DNA of 64,000 bases. Source: Gordius sp. MW1 (Eukaryota > Nematomorpha > Gordioida > Gordea > Gordiidae). This document shows positions 22,068-33,100 of the stretch, one piece after another. Position numbers and translations under genes: made by a program. Each line of letters opens with the position of its first letter. Position 1 is the first letter of the stretch. The DNA lies in contig OZ038530.1 of the NCBI GenBank assembly GCA_964036665.1, forward strand, positions 7,392,501 to 7,456,500, read 5' to 3'. The notes beneath the pieces are model-generated. The model saw nothing but the letters and a program-made list of their open reading frames with translations. It ran no database searches and had not been told where the DNA came from.

Positions 22068-22491
22068 TAATGATTTAGTTTAATTTGTAATTTGTTTTAT
22101 TTCTAATTTCCATGCTAATTTAATGGTATCGTTTCAAAATGTCACAGTCCAAAATGCAACAAAGCCACATCGTGAGATTTGCGAATCTCACGATCGTGAG
22201 ATTCGCAATTACTCATTGCGCAAGCGCATAATTTCCATTGGGTAGTGTTTTAGGTCAGCGTTTTAGGTTAGGGGTTGGGTTAGGATTAGATGTACATCAA
22301 ATTCCCTCCCCATTTGAGATTTAATTTTTCGTGATATTCGTGTGACATTTTGGACTGTGACATTTTGAACCCAAGACTAATTTAATAACAGCAACATAAA
22401 AGACGTGGTATATCTCCACAAGGAATACATATGTACATAATAATTAAATATCGTTAACAATAACGAAGTTATGATAAATCACATCACTACA
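22068..22491 (-). repeat. LTR of second Gypsy element, interrupted by a MITE
   Basis: Read on the minus strand, the LTR begins TGTAGTGATG (22491) just after a purine-rich AAGGGAGAAA and ends CATTACA (near 22070), followed by TGGGGCGACCGACAGG, a likely primer-binding site, and then Gag. A MITE with a 10-bp duplication splits it at 22125-22376. A purine tract on one side and a Gag start on the other means internal sequence once existed on both sides, as in a tandem or recombined copy. Confidence 0.7.
22125..22376. mobile_element. MITE with TTCAAAATGTCACAGTCC ends
   Basis: TTTCAAAATGTCACAGTCC on the left is inverted at 22352-22369 on the right. CTAATTTAAT occurs at 22115-22124 and 22377-22386, a 10-bp duplication of the length made by Mutator-like transposases. 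The interior has a perfect 26-bp palindrome (22181-22206). A related end lies at 45528. Confidence 0.75.
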
Positions 22492-23395
22492 TTTCTCCCT
22501 TCATTAAAAGTGAAGCTCTTCGTAGAGGTGCTTTCCGAATTCTAGTAGAGGTTCTCGCATTATCATTAAAAATTTAATTATATATTGCTTACTAAATCTC
22601 TTTGTAATAATAAGAACATATAAAATAAGGTCTCAAATTTAATTTGTTGTAGATTGAAAAGAAAGTTATATTGAGTTTTTATGAACACACATTAGTATGA
22701 TAAGTACATTAATTTATAATTTTTTAGAGTATTAAATTGCTTAGCATTAATAATATAAAATAAACTCCTCAAACTAATTAAATGAATTTTGATTAACTAA
22801 ATTAATAATAAAATTTTTAATACATTTAATGCTAGACAACAGAATCTAAATTAAAGTTTTTAAAGTATAACCAATCTTTAAAAGATTGTCAATCAATCAT
22901 AATGCATACAAAGTCTTATAAAATATTAAAACAATAATATTAAACGTTTTATTGTATAAAGCTAACAATATATATAAATTTGTTCCAGATTTTATAAATT
23001 TTTATGTACAAGTAGATATTAAACATTGCACCCAAATCTGGCTTCTTGAATTAATTGAAAGTAATAAAAATTATATATAGGATAACAACAAGTATGAAAA
23101 GTTTCAAAAATGTGATAAAATTTTTTATAATGTGAAACCTTTATTTTGATCTTTATAATCCTGGTGGGTAAAAATACTTCATTATAAATTTAACATATTA
23201 AATGTGTTTTACATAAGAATTGTAAAGGTTGCACCCAATTCTAGCTCTTGAATTGATTGAAACTACATAATATTATCGGGGATATGATAAATCTTTAAAA
23301 TTAAAAAACATATGGAAATTTGAAAATCGTAGCAGTAGCATTATCGTAGCTTCGGGATTGCGCGTTTTCGGGATTTAGCCTATCTCCCCTTAGGA
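22492..23395. other. AT-rich remnant between Gypsy relic and LINE
   Basis: Next to the LTR (22492-22560) minus-strand codons read RTSTRIRKAPLRRASL before the purine tract, plausibly the end of Pol. The rest is AT-rich. A diverged direct repeat of about 60 bp begins near 23029 and 23229 (TTGCACCCAA..CTTGAATTRATTGAAA). Confidence 0.5.
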
Positions 23396-24086
23396 TACTT
23401 GGAGAAGTTTTTCCCATTCTTTGTTCTTCAGACCATGTCCATAGCGTCCATGAATGCGTTTATAACCGAGGCGATCTTTCCCTAGTAAGCGTTGAAATAG
23501 GCCCTAATGATTAGCCTTTCTTCCTGTCGGATTCCTTGATGTCTTTTTCTGATTCCATACACCCAATTTGGGGAGCATACGCGCACATAACGGTTATGAG
23601 GCCCCGTTGATCTGCAATCTTCACCCACATTAGCCTGTCGGAACAACGCTTGATTTCCACATCTTATCCTTGATGATTGGGTGGCCCACTGTAGAAAAGC
23701 TTGTTTCCTTCTCCTAATTCCCGAGCTTCGTTTTGTTCCACCACGTCTCTTGTAGGCAGGCGATGTGTACCTTCTTCTTTTTAGCATTTGTGCGACTTTG
23801 ATGCTCTTCTCCGTCAAGGTTCTCACATTCCAGCACGTTATTCGCATTCTTTCTACAACTAATTTCCTTAACCGCCTTCGTTGTGAGTTGGGCAGTAACC
23901 CTAGTGTCATTTTCACATTGCACGGGCTGGGTATGCAGTGCGCGTCGTTTGTGGAGGACGCCCTATCTTTCTCTTGTAAACTCTTGATTGAAACTATCAT
24001 GATTTTGGAGTTGGTTTTTATAGCCGGTTTCCGACCTATGCCAACCCTCCAATTTTTGCACACGGACTTGGGACCGTCGTAGGTAG
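23396..24086 (-). pseudogene. RTE-like LINE copy A, endonuclease part
   Basis: The N-terminal endonuclease region starts [16 protein letters not shown], with [11 protein letters not shown] after a frameshift and [20 protein letters not shown] further on. It continues the LINE interrupted at 21401. Relative to copy B about 180 bp (matching 36413-36596) is missing at the junction. The 5' end matches the conserved ACGGTCCCAAGTCCGTG leader of the other copies. Confidence 0.85.
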
Positions 24087-24095
24087 TGTTAAATA

Positions 24096-24899
24096 CAATA
24101 GGTAATCAAGTTATAAATATAGAAGACCCTTTATTGAAGATGGTATAAATTTGAAAATCTTGAGGTTTATCGGGCATATCAAAGGGCTGTAATCGCAAAG
24201 AAATTAGTACACAGAAATGGTTAGCGAACTGGAAGAAAAGAAAGCAGGCGGCTAATGGCCAAGATAAGGTAGCAGAAAATTAATGATTCTGAAGTTCTTA
24301 AAGTAATAAAGACACTATAACTTTATTTAAGTTTAACTAAGTGATGGAATATTTTATATGTTGCTAATGATACTGCCCATTATATTAAATAAAGACAGTC
24401 ATGAATATGGCTGAACGCTTTTACGAGAAAGATGTCAGAATACAACTAAAATTATGCAGAGGGTAAAGCTAATGGACCAATCGATTACCCATAGCAGCAT
24501 GGTTAAAGCGCCGGGGAGAAATAATCATGACCATGAATTATAAATTTGAGATATTTATATAAGGACGAATCATCAATAGAGAACGAGCACGATAAAATCC
24601 TGATTTCAAAACATAGGGCTTACAAAGCTGCAAATATAGAAGCACCATTTAGCACTTCGTAAAGCTTATGAAATGAAGCTTAAGAATGAAAAGTTTTTTA
24701 ATCTCGTCTCAGTATCGAAAGCAAAATCTTATCTCGGGTGCGATTATAAAAATCTCGATCACGTCTTGGCCTAAAATAATCTCGGTCTAGTCTTGTTTCG
24801 ACAGGAAATGTCGACAAGTCTCTATTTTTAAAAAATTTACATAAATTTCCCCCTCGTTTATTTAAAATAATACGATGGTGCATCTGTAAGGAGGCTAGG
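24096..24899. other. Mostly unassigned DNA with decayed repeats
   Basis: Near 24170-24260 there are weak traces of a LINE C-terminus (FIGHIKG). Between 24695 and 24800 is a degenerate run of ATCTCG/TCTCGTC units in the style of hAT terminal repeats. The open frame 24698-24883 on the minus strand is a translation of that repeat. Confidence 0.35.
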
Positions 24900-25140
24900 C
24901 AAAGGAAGTATACGCATGGTTAACTGGAAATCAATTTAAGAGCGAAGGATCTTAGGTGTTGTGTGCAACAAGAGGAGCTCAGTATGTCTGATGAAGTAGA
25001 ATACAAATCTGTCGTAAGCCATGTGGTGCTATAGGAAAGTAAAGGGTGGGCATTAAACGCAACCGAAGAAAAGTTGATACTAGCAAACGATATGCGAATG
25101 ATTTAGTTAAGTCAAAAAAATGAATTTCGGGCATATGGCA
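24900..25140 (+). pseudogene. Decayed RTE-like LINE fragment
   Basis: Fragments of the C-terminal RT region are readable in shifting frames. WALNATEEKLILANDMRMI corresponds to the [15 protein letters not shown] block of copies A and B. Several stops and shifts. Confidence 0.6.
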
Positions 25141-25236
25141 ATAATTGCCTCGCACAAAAAACTTACCAATGACCCAAATGATGGCTCATGTCATATGAAC
25201 CTATATGAAGAAGCATTTGAATTAGAGGGGGGCATT

Positions 25237-25390
25237 CATGGGCGTAGCCAGGTTTGGATTGGGGGGGGGCAAAACGTATAAAAATTCAATTAGAGGGAGG
25301 CAAAACATAAAATATTTTAAAGTTTTTGCATTGAATTTTTTTTTTCGTGATTTAGGGGGGGGGGCCTCCCCCCCCCTGGCTACGCTCATG
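25237..25390. mobile_element. Short MITE (GCGTAGCCAG family), nested
   Basis: The ends CATGGGCGTAGCCAGG and CCTGGCTACGCTCATG are inverted, with long G and C runs just inside them. It is inserted in an older copy of the same family: family-type flank lies on the left (about 25214-25236) and the rest of the older copy on the right, ending TTGCTACGCCCATG at 25516. Confidence 0.85.
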
Positions 25391-25516
25391 GGGGCAAGTG
25401 GGGCAAAATAATAATGTTTGAAATTTAGCTATAATTTTAAGAGATTTCAACAACTATTTGGATTTAGAGGGGGTAGCTGCCCCTCCCTGCCTCCCCCTCT
25501 TTTTGCTACGCCCATG
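25391..25516. mobile_element. Right part of older MITE copy
   Basis: Family interior (GGGGCAAAATAATAATG..GATTTAGAGGGGG) ending in TTGCTACGCCCATG. Its left part is on the other side of the nested copy. Confidence 0.7.
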
Positions 25517-26129
25517 TCAAGATAGAATGCGGAAAATGCAATGTTGGGGAAGGACCACGTCAAGAATATAGTATATAAGAAGGTAGATCCAGAAATGTCC
25601 TTTATTCAAATGGAATAAATTTATGAAATTCAATCTAGAAGGTTTAAACCAAAGTCTTATTTTCGTCAGCCTTATTTTATTGCTTGGTTTTATTTTTGAT
25701 TTTGTTGCTAATAGACTAGTATCCTGTGTCTAACTAACGAAAAGTTTTAATACGAAAATTGCTTAGAACTTTCGGGCCCTGAATGGACTGTCGTCAGGCT
25801 TGGGGAAATTAAATGTCAATTTATGAGCGATGCCTGAATTTATTTATGAACTATAGTTTTTAAATAGATTAGTTAAGGGTGCTCTAACCCCCTTTAATTC
25901 TACATAATTTTGGACACTATAACGCCAGACATCTAATACCGAATATATAGTACTATGCGAAGAGGTAAAAGATAAAATTATTCTAAGAAGCCGAAATAAG
26001 GTCAAAGCGGTTGGCTGGATGTTTAAATTGAATCTTCCATGCACTTCACCGCTGACTGACTAGTCGAAGTATTTAAAATTAGATAGGTTCGCATGGTTCG
26101 AGGCTATATCAATAAATGGTGAAGTATAT
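25517..26129. other. No gene seen
   Basis: AT-rich sequence. No exon or repeat end that I can support. Confidence 0.35.
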
Positions 26130-26330
26130 CGGAGAAAATGTCAACAAGGTGGAAGAGCAAGGCTCACAAATTCATCGTAAGACCTGTGTTACTCTTTAGA
26201 AGTATAACAGGGGTATTAAACGCTATGGACGAAAAGTTATTACAACCATATAGATAATAGGGAGCTTAAGCTCGACCATATCGCTACCTGAGAATTGGAG
26301 TGCTCTATCTGCACAAAACCTTAAACTATA
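26130..26330 (+). pseudogene. Decayed RTE-like LINE fragment
   Basis: One frame reads WKSKAHKFIVRPVLLF, then VLNAMDEKLLQPY, matching the [17 protein letters not shown] and [11 protein letters not shown] blocks of LINE copy B. Short and isolated. Confidence 0.6.
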
Positions 26331-26880
26331 ATTGAGTTCGGAGTTCAAAATGTATAAAATATAAACTTAATATTCATATGGCTTGAAATTAATTTTGATA
26401 GTTTAGAATATTAGCATTTGTAACATTTTAGTCAAAAATATGGATTTTATGTTTTTTTTTCTATATAATAATGGATTTTTATAATTTAAGATCGAGCAAA
26501 TAAGTTTTACGATTTTGTAACATTGAAAATGAAATCGTGCCTTATAACCTTAAATATTAAAATAAATATGAGATTATAAAACTAGTTGTTTACTATTATA
26601 AGCGTATTACTCCAATAACTTTAATTTTTTTAATATTATAAACAATTTTAAGGTGAATTGGGGCTATGTACGCGGCAAAATTTATCAAAATAAAAAACTT
26701 ATTAGGTGATCAAGGTATATAATTAAATTTCTAATACAATCACGGTTAAAATCCTTTATTAAGCTCTAGGACCCTACCAGGGTCGATTTGTTCAGGGGTT
26801 AATATTATTTTTCTTGCATATAAATGCTATCCCCTTAAAGGCATTAACCAAGCTAAATTAATGTTACTTTTAGACAATTT
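26331..26880. other. AT-rich DNA, no gene seen
   Basis: Nothing recognisable. Confidence 0.35.
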
Positions 26881-26889
26881 ATTAATTAT

Positions 26890-27080
26890 TAAACTCGGGC
26901 CTTCGGCCCTCGTGGGAAGGGGAAGAGGGGAATGGGAGTAGGGGAAGGGAAGGGGGCAAAGGAAGGGGGAACACTTCTATACTCCGTATAAACGTAGCAT
27001 ATTTGCTATGCAATTTATGGGCGAGAAAGGTGGGAAGGGGCGAGAATGCCTATAGGGGGGTATTAAATGCAAAATAATTA
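26890..27080. repeat. Purine-rich (GGGAAG) tract
   Basis: GGGCCTTCGGCCC, a short perfect palindrome, is followed by G/A-rich imperfect repeats (GGGAAGGGG-type) and the AATTTATGGG motif shared with the window start. No gene. Confidence 0.5.
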
Positions 27081-27094
27081 GTTAATTAGTTATA

Positions 27095-27320
27095 GGCCCT
27101 TGTAGGGGAGAGCATAGGGTAATTATCAATGTTAACCAATTTAAAAACGAAAAAAAAATTTCGATTTATTTGGCCAATAGTCATTTTTTCCATTGGTCAG
27201 TAGCCTGCGGACGATCAAAAAGTCATATTATCAATGGTATCAACAAGAACATAATATTAATTTAATTTAAAAAAAAATAAAAATTTTGCCCTCTCCGGGA
27301 TTCGAACCCACATCAGTAGA
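27095..27320 (-). repeat. tRNA-derived SINE copy 1, partial
   Basis: It shares the CATTGGTCAGTAGCC..GCGGAC, TCAAAAAGTCATAT and GCCCTCTCCGGGATTCGAACC blocks with the copy at 27378-27648. The B-box-like GGTTCGAATCC on the minus strand is kept, but the A-box half of the tRNA-like head is replaced. Confidence 0.7.
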
Positions 27321-27377
27321 GGCATAGGCCTTATGTAGGGGCACAGGGACCCATATCAATAGAGGCATAGGCCCTTG

Positions 27378-27648
27378 TAGGGGAGGGCATAGGGTAATTA
27401 TCAACGTTAACCAATTCAAAACGGAAAAAAAAGTTCGATATATTTGGCCAATGGTCATTTTTTTCATTGGTCAGTAGCCAGCGGACGGCCAAAAAGTCAT
27501 ATCATCAATGCTATTAACAGGAACAATATATTTTTTAATTTAAAAAAAAATAAAAATTTTGCCCTCTCCGGGATTCGAACCAACATAAGTAAAGGCATCT
27601 GTTTACAAGCCGGCGCTATAACCCGTCACACCATGCTGGTTTTAAAAT
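27378..27648 (-). repeat. tRNA-Thr-derived SINE copy 2
   Basis: Read on the minus strand, the head (27645 to 27563) looks like a decayed tRNA. An A-box-like TGACGGGTTATAGCGCC lies at 27628-27612, CTTGTAAAC follows as an anticodon loop with TGT (Thr), and the B box GGTTCGAATCC is at 27581-27571. The body continues to about 27378. The acceptor stem cannot pair, so it is a SINE head and not a tRNA gene. Confidence 0.75.
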
Positions 27649-27734
27649 AGTAGAAGTTTTTATGTTATTTATATTGATAATGAAATAATACCATAAATTG
27701 CATAGCAATTAAAAGTTGTGTTTTATGTTTAGAA

Positions 27735-27925
27735 AATCAATATATTTCATCGGTCAGTAGCCAGCGGACGGTCAAAAAGTCATATTATCAATGGTATTAA
27801 CAAGAACAAAATATTAATTTAATTTAAAAAAATTAAAAAAAAAATTCGTCCCCTCCCTGGCTTGAACCCGACACCTCCAGGTCACAAAGCTGGCGCCAAT
27901 AACTTGAAGGGTAACGGACAATCAA
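27735..27925 (-). repeat. tRNA-derived SINE copy 3, diverged
   Basis: It shares CATCGGTCAGTAGCCAGCGG and TCAAAAAGTCATATTATCAA with the other two copies. The tRNA-like part has a degenerate B box (GGTTCAAGCC on the minus strand). Confidence 0.65.
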
Positions 27926-28017
27926 AAACAAGCCCATAAATTGCATAGCAATTAAAAATGATATACAGATGCAAAATACTAACAAATATAATTACAATCA
28001 TTTAATATATTTTCAAA

Positions 28018-28200
28018 ACAAATTTTGTCAGCCAAAGACATGTACATTGATTTGATTTCTTTTATGGTGTCGACATTAATAGCACCTCGCGTTTTTTGTT
28101 CTAGCCTGAGGTTAAAAAAATTTACTTTAGCAGTTTTATTTATGGACACTACATTCCATTCAGTAGTTAAAAATTATCAATTTCTTGATTTAGGCCCTTT
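28018..28200 (-). other. Possible minus-strand exon, unrecognised
   Basis: One minus-strand frame stays open for about 57 codons. It reads WNVVSINKTAKVNFF, then RGAINVDTIKEIKSMYMSLA before a stop. It has no start codon of its own and no family I recognise. It could be a chance open frame in AT-rich DNA. Confidence 0.2.
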
Positions 28201-28449
28201 CAACTAATGTAAAAGGTATTAATATTAATTATACTTATCTTCATCCGAATTAGTTCTTATTTTATCAATGTTTGAAATACCACAATGTGAAAAGTAATTG
28301 AAGAGATATTATTCGAATTAAAATTTAAAAGCAGACGATTTATTCGCGTGATTAAATGAGCGCTTGCGATGGAGTAATTGCATATAGAGAAAACCAATTC
28401 TAAAAAATATAGATATTGGCGATATAAGCGAAACAAAAATCTTGAATGA
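28201..28449. other. AT-rich DNA, no gene seen
   Basis: No feature supported. Confidence 0.35.
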
Positions 28450-28730
28450 TAAAATATATAAAAATCGACCGAATAGCACTTTTACTTTAAAATTTTTAAA
28501 AATTGCAGATAGAGCACTTCAACTCTCAGGTGATATGCCGAATGACTGTATCAGGGTAAAAATGGGTAGGTATTCAGCCTATAAGGGAATTCTAAGGTAT
28601 GGTCATGCACTTAGAAGTGAGTCGAATGATGTAAATAAAAAGTAATGGACATGGAGGTGTCGGCAATGAGAGGAAAAGGACGACCTCGTGTTACGTGAAA
28701 AAGGCATGTGGACAACTTATAATATAATAC
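28450..28730 (+). pseudogene. 3' fragment of RTE-like LINE
   Basis: One frame reads LRYGHALRSESNDVNKK. After a stop, MDMEVSAMRGKGRPRVT follows. This matches the [25 protein letters not shown]-terminus of LINE copy A. Several stops. Confidence 0.75.
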
Positions 28731-29455
28731 CTGAGAAGATAATCCGGACATGGTTTTTAATCACTTAAGATGGAAGAAATTAAGCAACCCCCCCCCCCAA
28801 CTGTGAAACCATATACTTGATAAAGAAGAGTAAGTTAATAACTTATATCAAAATAATTTTTTAAAATAAATATGATAAAGCTCATCATCCTTAAGCCTTG
28901 AAATTTGCCATATATATAAATATTATATTCAACTAAAAGTTTATTGACGTATAAATTGACAATTTTTTGAGCAGTCTAGTTTTTTCATGTTTTTTAGAAC
29001 AGGACAATTGTTGAAAGGATGCGATGCCTAGGCAATTGATAGATGCTTTTGAGCATTTAATGTACCAAGAATGATGTTGAAAGAGATTTATGCAGTTCCT
29101 TTTTTACAAAAATTTACCTTAGTATTATATTGTTGGAGAAACTAGCATAAAAATGATTTTAAGCGACTTAATTGAAATGTTTTAATTAAGCGGGGAGATA
29201 GACCCCTACTAAATAATTTTAGCAAAATTAAGAGTATTAACTAAATCAAAGGCAATTTTCTCAAAAAATGCATAGAATTTCTTTTAGCTACCACGTGGTA
29301 GTTATTAGATAGTTAAATTATAAATCTTCTTTATTAAATAAATGCACTAGAGTTTATCGAAGATGGAAGATTAAATAATTTAACAAGCTCACGAATATGC
29401 GAATCTATTTGCTTTTATAATTTTAATTGCATTAAGTGTACTCTACTTATTATAG
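28731..29455. other. AT-rich DNA, no gene seen
   Basis: No exon or repeat I can support. If the exon at 29456 is real, part of this would be its upstream intron. Confidence 0.35.
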
Positions 29456-29608
29456 CTGAATCGTGGTTTACATCCAAACACACCAGAGGAACATGAATCT
29501 TTATATAGGCAAGAATTAGGTCTTACGAAAGCGAATTCCTTTTGTTACAACTTCAGGCAACTTATTATATCGTTGGTTGATGAGGGGTTCCCTTGTCTCA
29601 CTCTTTAA
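29456..29608 (+). CDS. Candidate terminal exon, unrecognised protein
   Basis: After a reasonable acceptor (CTACTTATTATAG|) an open frame of 50 codons ends in TAA. It reads LNRGLHPNTPEEHESLYRQE, then LGLTKANSFCYNFRQLI. The mixed charged and polar composition is unlike chance translation of the surrounding AT-rich DNA. I do not recognise the family. The region 5' of it is LINE debris and intron-like DNA, and I found no partner exon. It ends about 380 bases before the peroxidase start codon, so it would be the tail of a separate upstream gene. Alternatively it could be an internal exon with a donor at GAATTAG|GTCTTA. Confidence 0.4.
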   Translation: MNRGLHPNTPEEHESLYRQELGLTKANSFCYNFRQLIISLVDEGFPCLTL

Positions 29609-29810
29609 TTGCACGCCACCTAAATTTCCATTTCCCTCAACCTACCTTCAGCTAAATTATCCTAACAATGAGTAAAACCACAAACATAGTCATTTCTAAT
29701 TATAAATGTGAACAATTAATTTGAGCCCGAAACAAACCTAGAATGGTTAATTAAGTTTGGGGGAACGGGAAACAGGCATTGGGTATGACAATTTAAGGTT
29801 TATAAACAAT

Positions 29811-29818
29811 TATAAATA
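29811..29818 (+). promoter_or_regulatory. Candidate TATA box upstream of peroxidase
   Basis: TATAAATA lies 172 bases before the peroxidase start codon, with no exon in between. In such AT-rich DNA this may be chance. Confidence 0.3.
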
Positions 29819-29989
29819 GTAAAAGGTGTGCGATTCTTCAATGAATTTTTACGAAAAGTTAAATTAATGTTTTTTATTATCACCTCCAGCTATATGAAGG
29901 CTTTATAAATCCTGAGGTCCATGGATGCAACTAAGCCATAATACTTAATTTAAAAAAATCATAGTTCAATTCCCAAATAACAAATTTTT

Positions 29990-30197
29990 ATGTATTTCCT
30001 TAATTTTACTTTGTTCTGGGCATACTTGTTTATGATATCCAATTGCCAAAGTGACGAAATTGGAAATGAAATTGGCGAAAATAATGAGAACTCTAAAGAA
30101 GGAATTTTGTCCCAAGAACAAGTAACTGCGGCTATAGACAAAGCAGTTTTGATTCTTCAAAAAAACGAAAAAGAAATACAAGGAGTTCTTAATTTAG
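29990..30197 (+). CDS. Peroxidase exon 1
   Basis: Residues 1-69 plus one base. Signal peptide [20 protein letters not shown], then an acidic propeptide segment. Donor G|GTAATC. The intron is only 77 bases. Confidence 0.85.
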
Positions 30198-33100
30198 GTA
30201 ATCCGATTTCATTTTTATAATTTAATATAAAACTAATGTACCGGTATTGATTTATCATTTTACATATCATTCAGGTCATATTAACACTAATTATTTTAAT
30301 ATAGATAACACAGATATCGTTTTAGTTTATGGTAAACCACGTCAATTTCGGAAATTTCGACTTGGATTTTTAGGATTTATCGCTGGAGAAATTTTGAAAA
30401 AAGATTTAATGTAAAATTTTTTCTATATTCATTTATTATTGCAATTTTTTAATGTACAGAAGCACTTACTTTTGTTTAAAATTATTAAATCAACTGAAAT
30501 TACGCAAAGTTTATTTATCAAATTTGGCTGAGTGTTACAATTTAATATGATTAACAGGATGGGTCAAGAAGCTATAAATGCTAAATACATATAATTTTTT
30601 TTATTAATATTCGAATTTTTAAATAAAACGTACTTTAGTCGTGAATAATAATCTTGTTGATTTGTGGGACAAAAGTTCAGTATGATTAATAGAGGGGCAG
30701 AATAATTCTAATTTTTTAACTATTTAAAAATTTATTAACCTTTTTATAGGGGTGGGGGCTACAAACCCTTTTTTTCCTACCCCTGTCTTGTCCTGTCCTT
30801 TCTTTTATTGTAAACTTATATTAATAAACCTGTCGGAACAAAACTCAGTTTTGGTCTTTACTTAAAATTTGCTGATAAACTAGGCAATGTTTGGGTATCT
30901 AAGGTTCCAATATTCGATTTTCGCCCCTAACCCCTGTTTAGAATTTTGCAAAACTATTTATATTACACACTCCTATCTTTTCACAATAGCGGACGAATAA
31001 ACAAATACGATTTTGCCGAATACCTCAATTCGTTTAGTGTTAAAGGGACTATATTGGAGTTAGAATGCCCTTACACTGAAAACGTGTTTCGTGGGAGAAC
31101 ATGTGACCCAAAATATAGGGAAATTGATGGGTTTTGCAATAATCTAAAAAATCCGATATGGGGTACATCACATAGTCCATCAAGAAGGTTTTTGCCCCCA
31201 GATTATGGAGATGGTTAGTTTTTATAAACAGATGTTTGACACTTATCATATCATTCCATAAAGATGAATGACAAATTACCGGACTTACTATGTTTATTTT
31301 GTGAGCGATTTCTTTTAAGCTAATCCGATATAAAACTTGATACATTTTACATCTAATCAATTTAGGGAAGAATAAGATAAGAAAATTAAATGTTTCTCCT
31401 AATAATGCAAATTATATTCATAACCAAACTTGGTAGCAGGCAATGCTTTAAATAGGGTGCTAGTAAGATATTTAACTTCAATTTAAATCTCGCTTGTTGG
31501 ACATTTGTCTTTAATTATAAGATGGGATAAAAAGTTTAAAGAACTAAGTTTTATGTTTTCATATTTAAAGAAAGAATTAAATTATTTTTTTGGTGTATTT
31601 TTATAAATTTATAATCAATTTTTCAAAATTTATCGATGCAATGTCTATACACGATAAATAATCATTTGTCTTCCTAATTAGATTCATTTAATTTTTTGGG
31701 GCTTTTATTTTATAAAATAAATTAAACTATCGAATCTGAATTAATGTTATTAAAATAAACCTATACTTGAAAATTTCTTTTGACCCTAAATTGATGGGAC
31801 ATTAATTAATTAATTGGAAGAAAAATAATTTTTTTAAAATGTTATTTGCTCAAAAACATCTTTTTGTATAATTCTTATTATATTGGCCATTTATGTGAAA
31901 TCATGGAATGGTGTAATAACTTATTGTCCAAATATCTAAAGAAGCTGACCACCTTGGTGTGACAGCTATTGAAAATTATATTACCATATAGATAATAAGT
32001 GTATAAAATTTACTGGCAGACTATTACAGTTTTTATCGTTAAATTACTAATTTCAATGCATTAAATATAGTGGAACTAAAAACTACATAAAACTAATTTA
32101 TAGTTTTTTAAAATTTAAGTAAATTTATTTTGTTAAATAGGGTTAAGTGAACCCCGTCAAACTATAGAAGGAAAATCGTTAACGAATGCTAGATTGATAA
32201 GCACAACGGTATTAATGACGAAGGTAGCTGAAGATCCTAAGTGGACTAATACTCTAATGTCTTGGGGGCAATTTATGGATCATGAATTTGCTCTAACATC
32301 CAGTCCGTCAGGTACAGCATTTCACTATTGCAATAGTTGTTACATGTATAAATAATATAAACAGAAATAAAATTCCTCATTTTAAGCACAAGTTATGCAA
32401 ATATTAGTTTTAAAATATATTTCGGAAGTGCGCTCTTTATATATTTCAAATTTGGTGATGTGTTTGTGTTAAACATGTTAACGCAATACTGTTAAATGGA
32501 TCGAAACTTAGGGTAGCTTGTTGTAATATTTTTCACCCTTATAAAGTCTTCCTAGGCAAGTTATTAGTGTGTAAATAAAAAAGGGTAGGCACCACAACGT
32601 TAGTTGATTTGAGAATTCTATTACAATATTATAGTGAACCTTCTGTTACTTTAACGCTTTTAGGTCCACTAGCCTGTTTTTATTTATTGTACATCCTCAG
32701 AATATATAATATGTCTCCTGAAAGACATAAATGTTTCCTAACTCATTAGCTTAACTATTTTTAGGTCCGCCAAAGTAAAGAGAAAATTCTACCTCCTATA
32801 TCCCTAAATTGTAAACCTAAATAATTCTAATACTACAAATTATCCTATTCATTTAGATTATTGATTTGATTTCTGATATATAAGCCTAAAATGCCAATTA
32901 TGTTAAAACTAGTCTCTTTAGGAACATCCTATGTTTATAAAATATGGGCGTAGCCAGGATTCGAATTAAGGGGGCGAAAATAAATTAAGTGCAGATTTTT
33001 TTGCTCGATTAATGCTCTGGCCTCAACATAAGATCTGCAGAGGTGGCCTGAGGCCCAGCCCCGGGCCTTTTATATCATAGGCTTTAATCCGGTCCGGACC

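Noticed and set aside
24698..24883. 61-residue minus-strand frame rich in Arg and Asp
   Set aside because: It translates a degenerate TCTCG repeat and has no other support.
26890..27060. Bacterial-like or transferred segment (GGGCCTTCGGCCC, GC-rich)
   Set aside because: It is a purine-rich low-complexity tract next to SINEs with no coding content. Nothing points to transfer.
27563..27645. A functional tRNA-Thr gene
   Set aside because: The A- and B-box-like parts are present but the acceptor stem does not pair and related degraded copies lie beside it, so it is a SINE head.
30333..30410. Ending peroxidase exon 2 at TATG|GTAAAC (30332)
   Set aside because: That donor gives phase 1, which would put a stop in exon 3. 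The donor at 30411 gives phase 2 and keeps the frame open.
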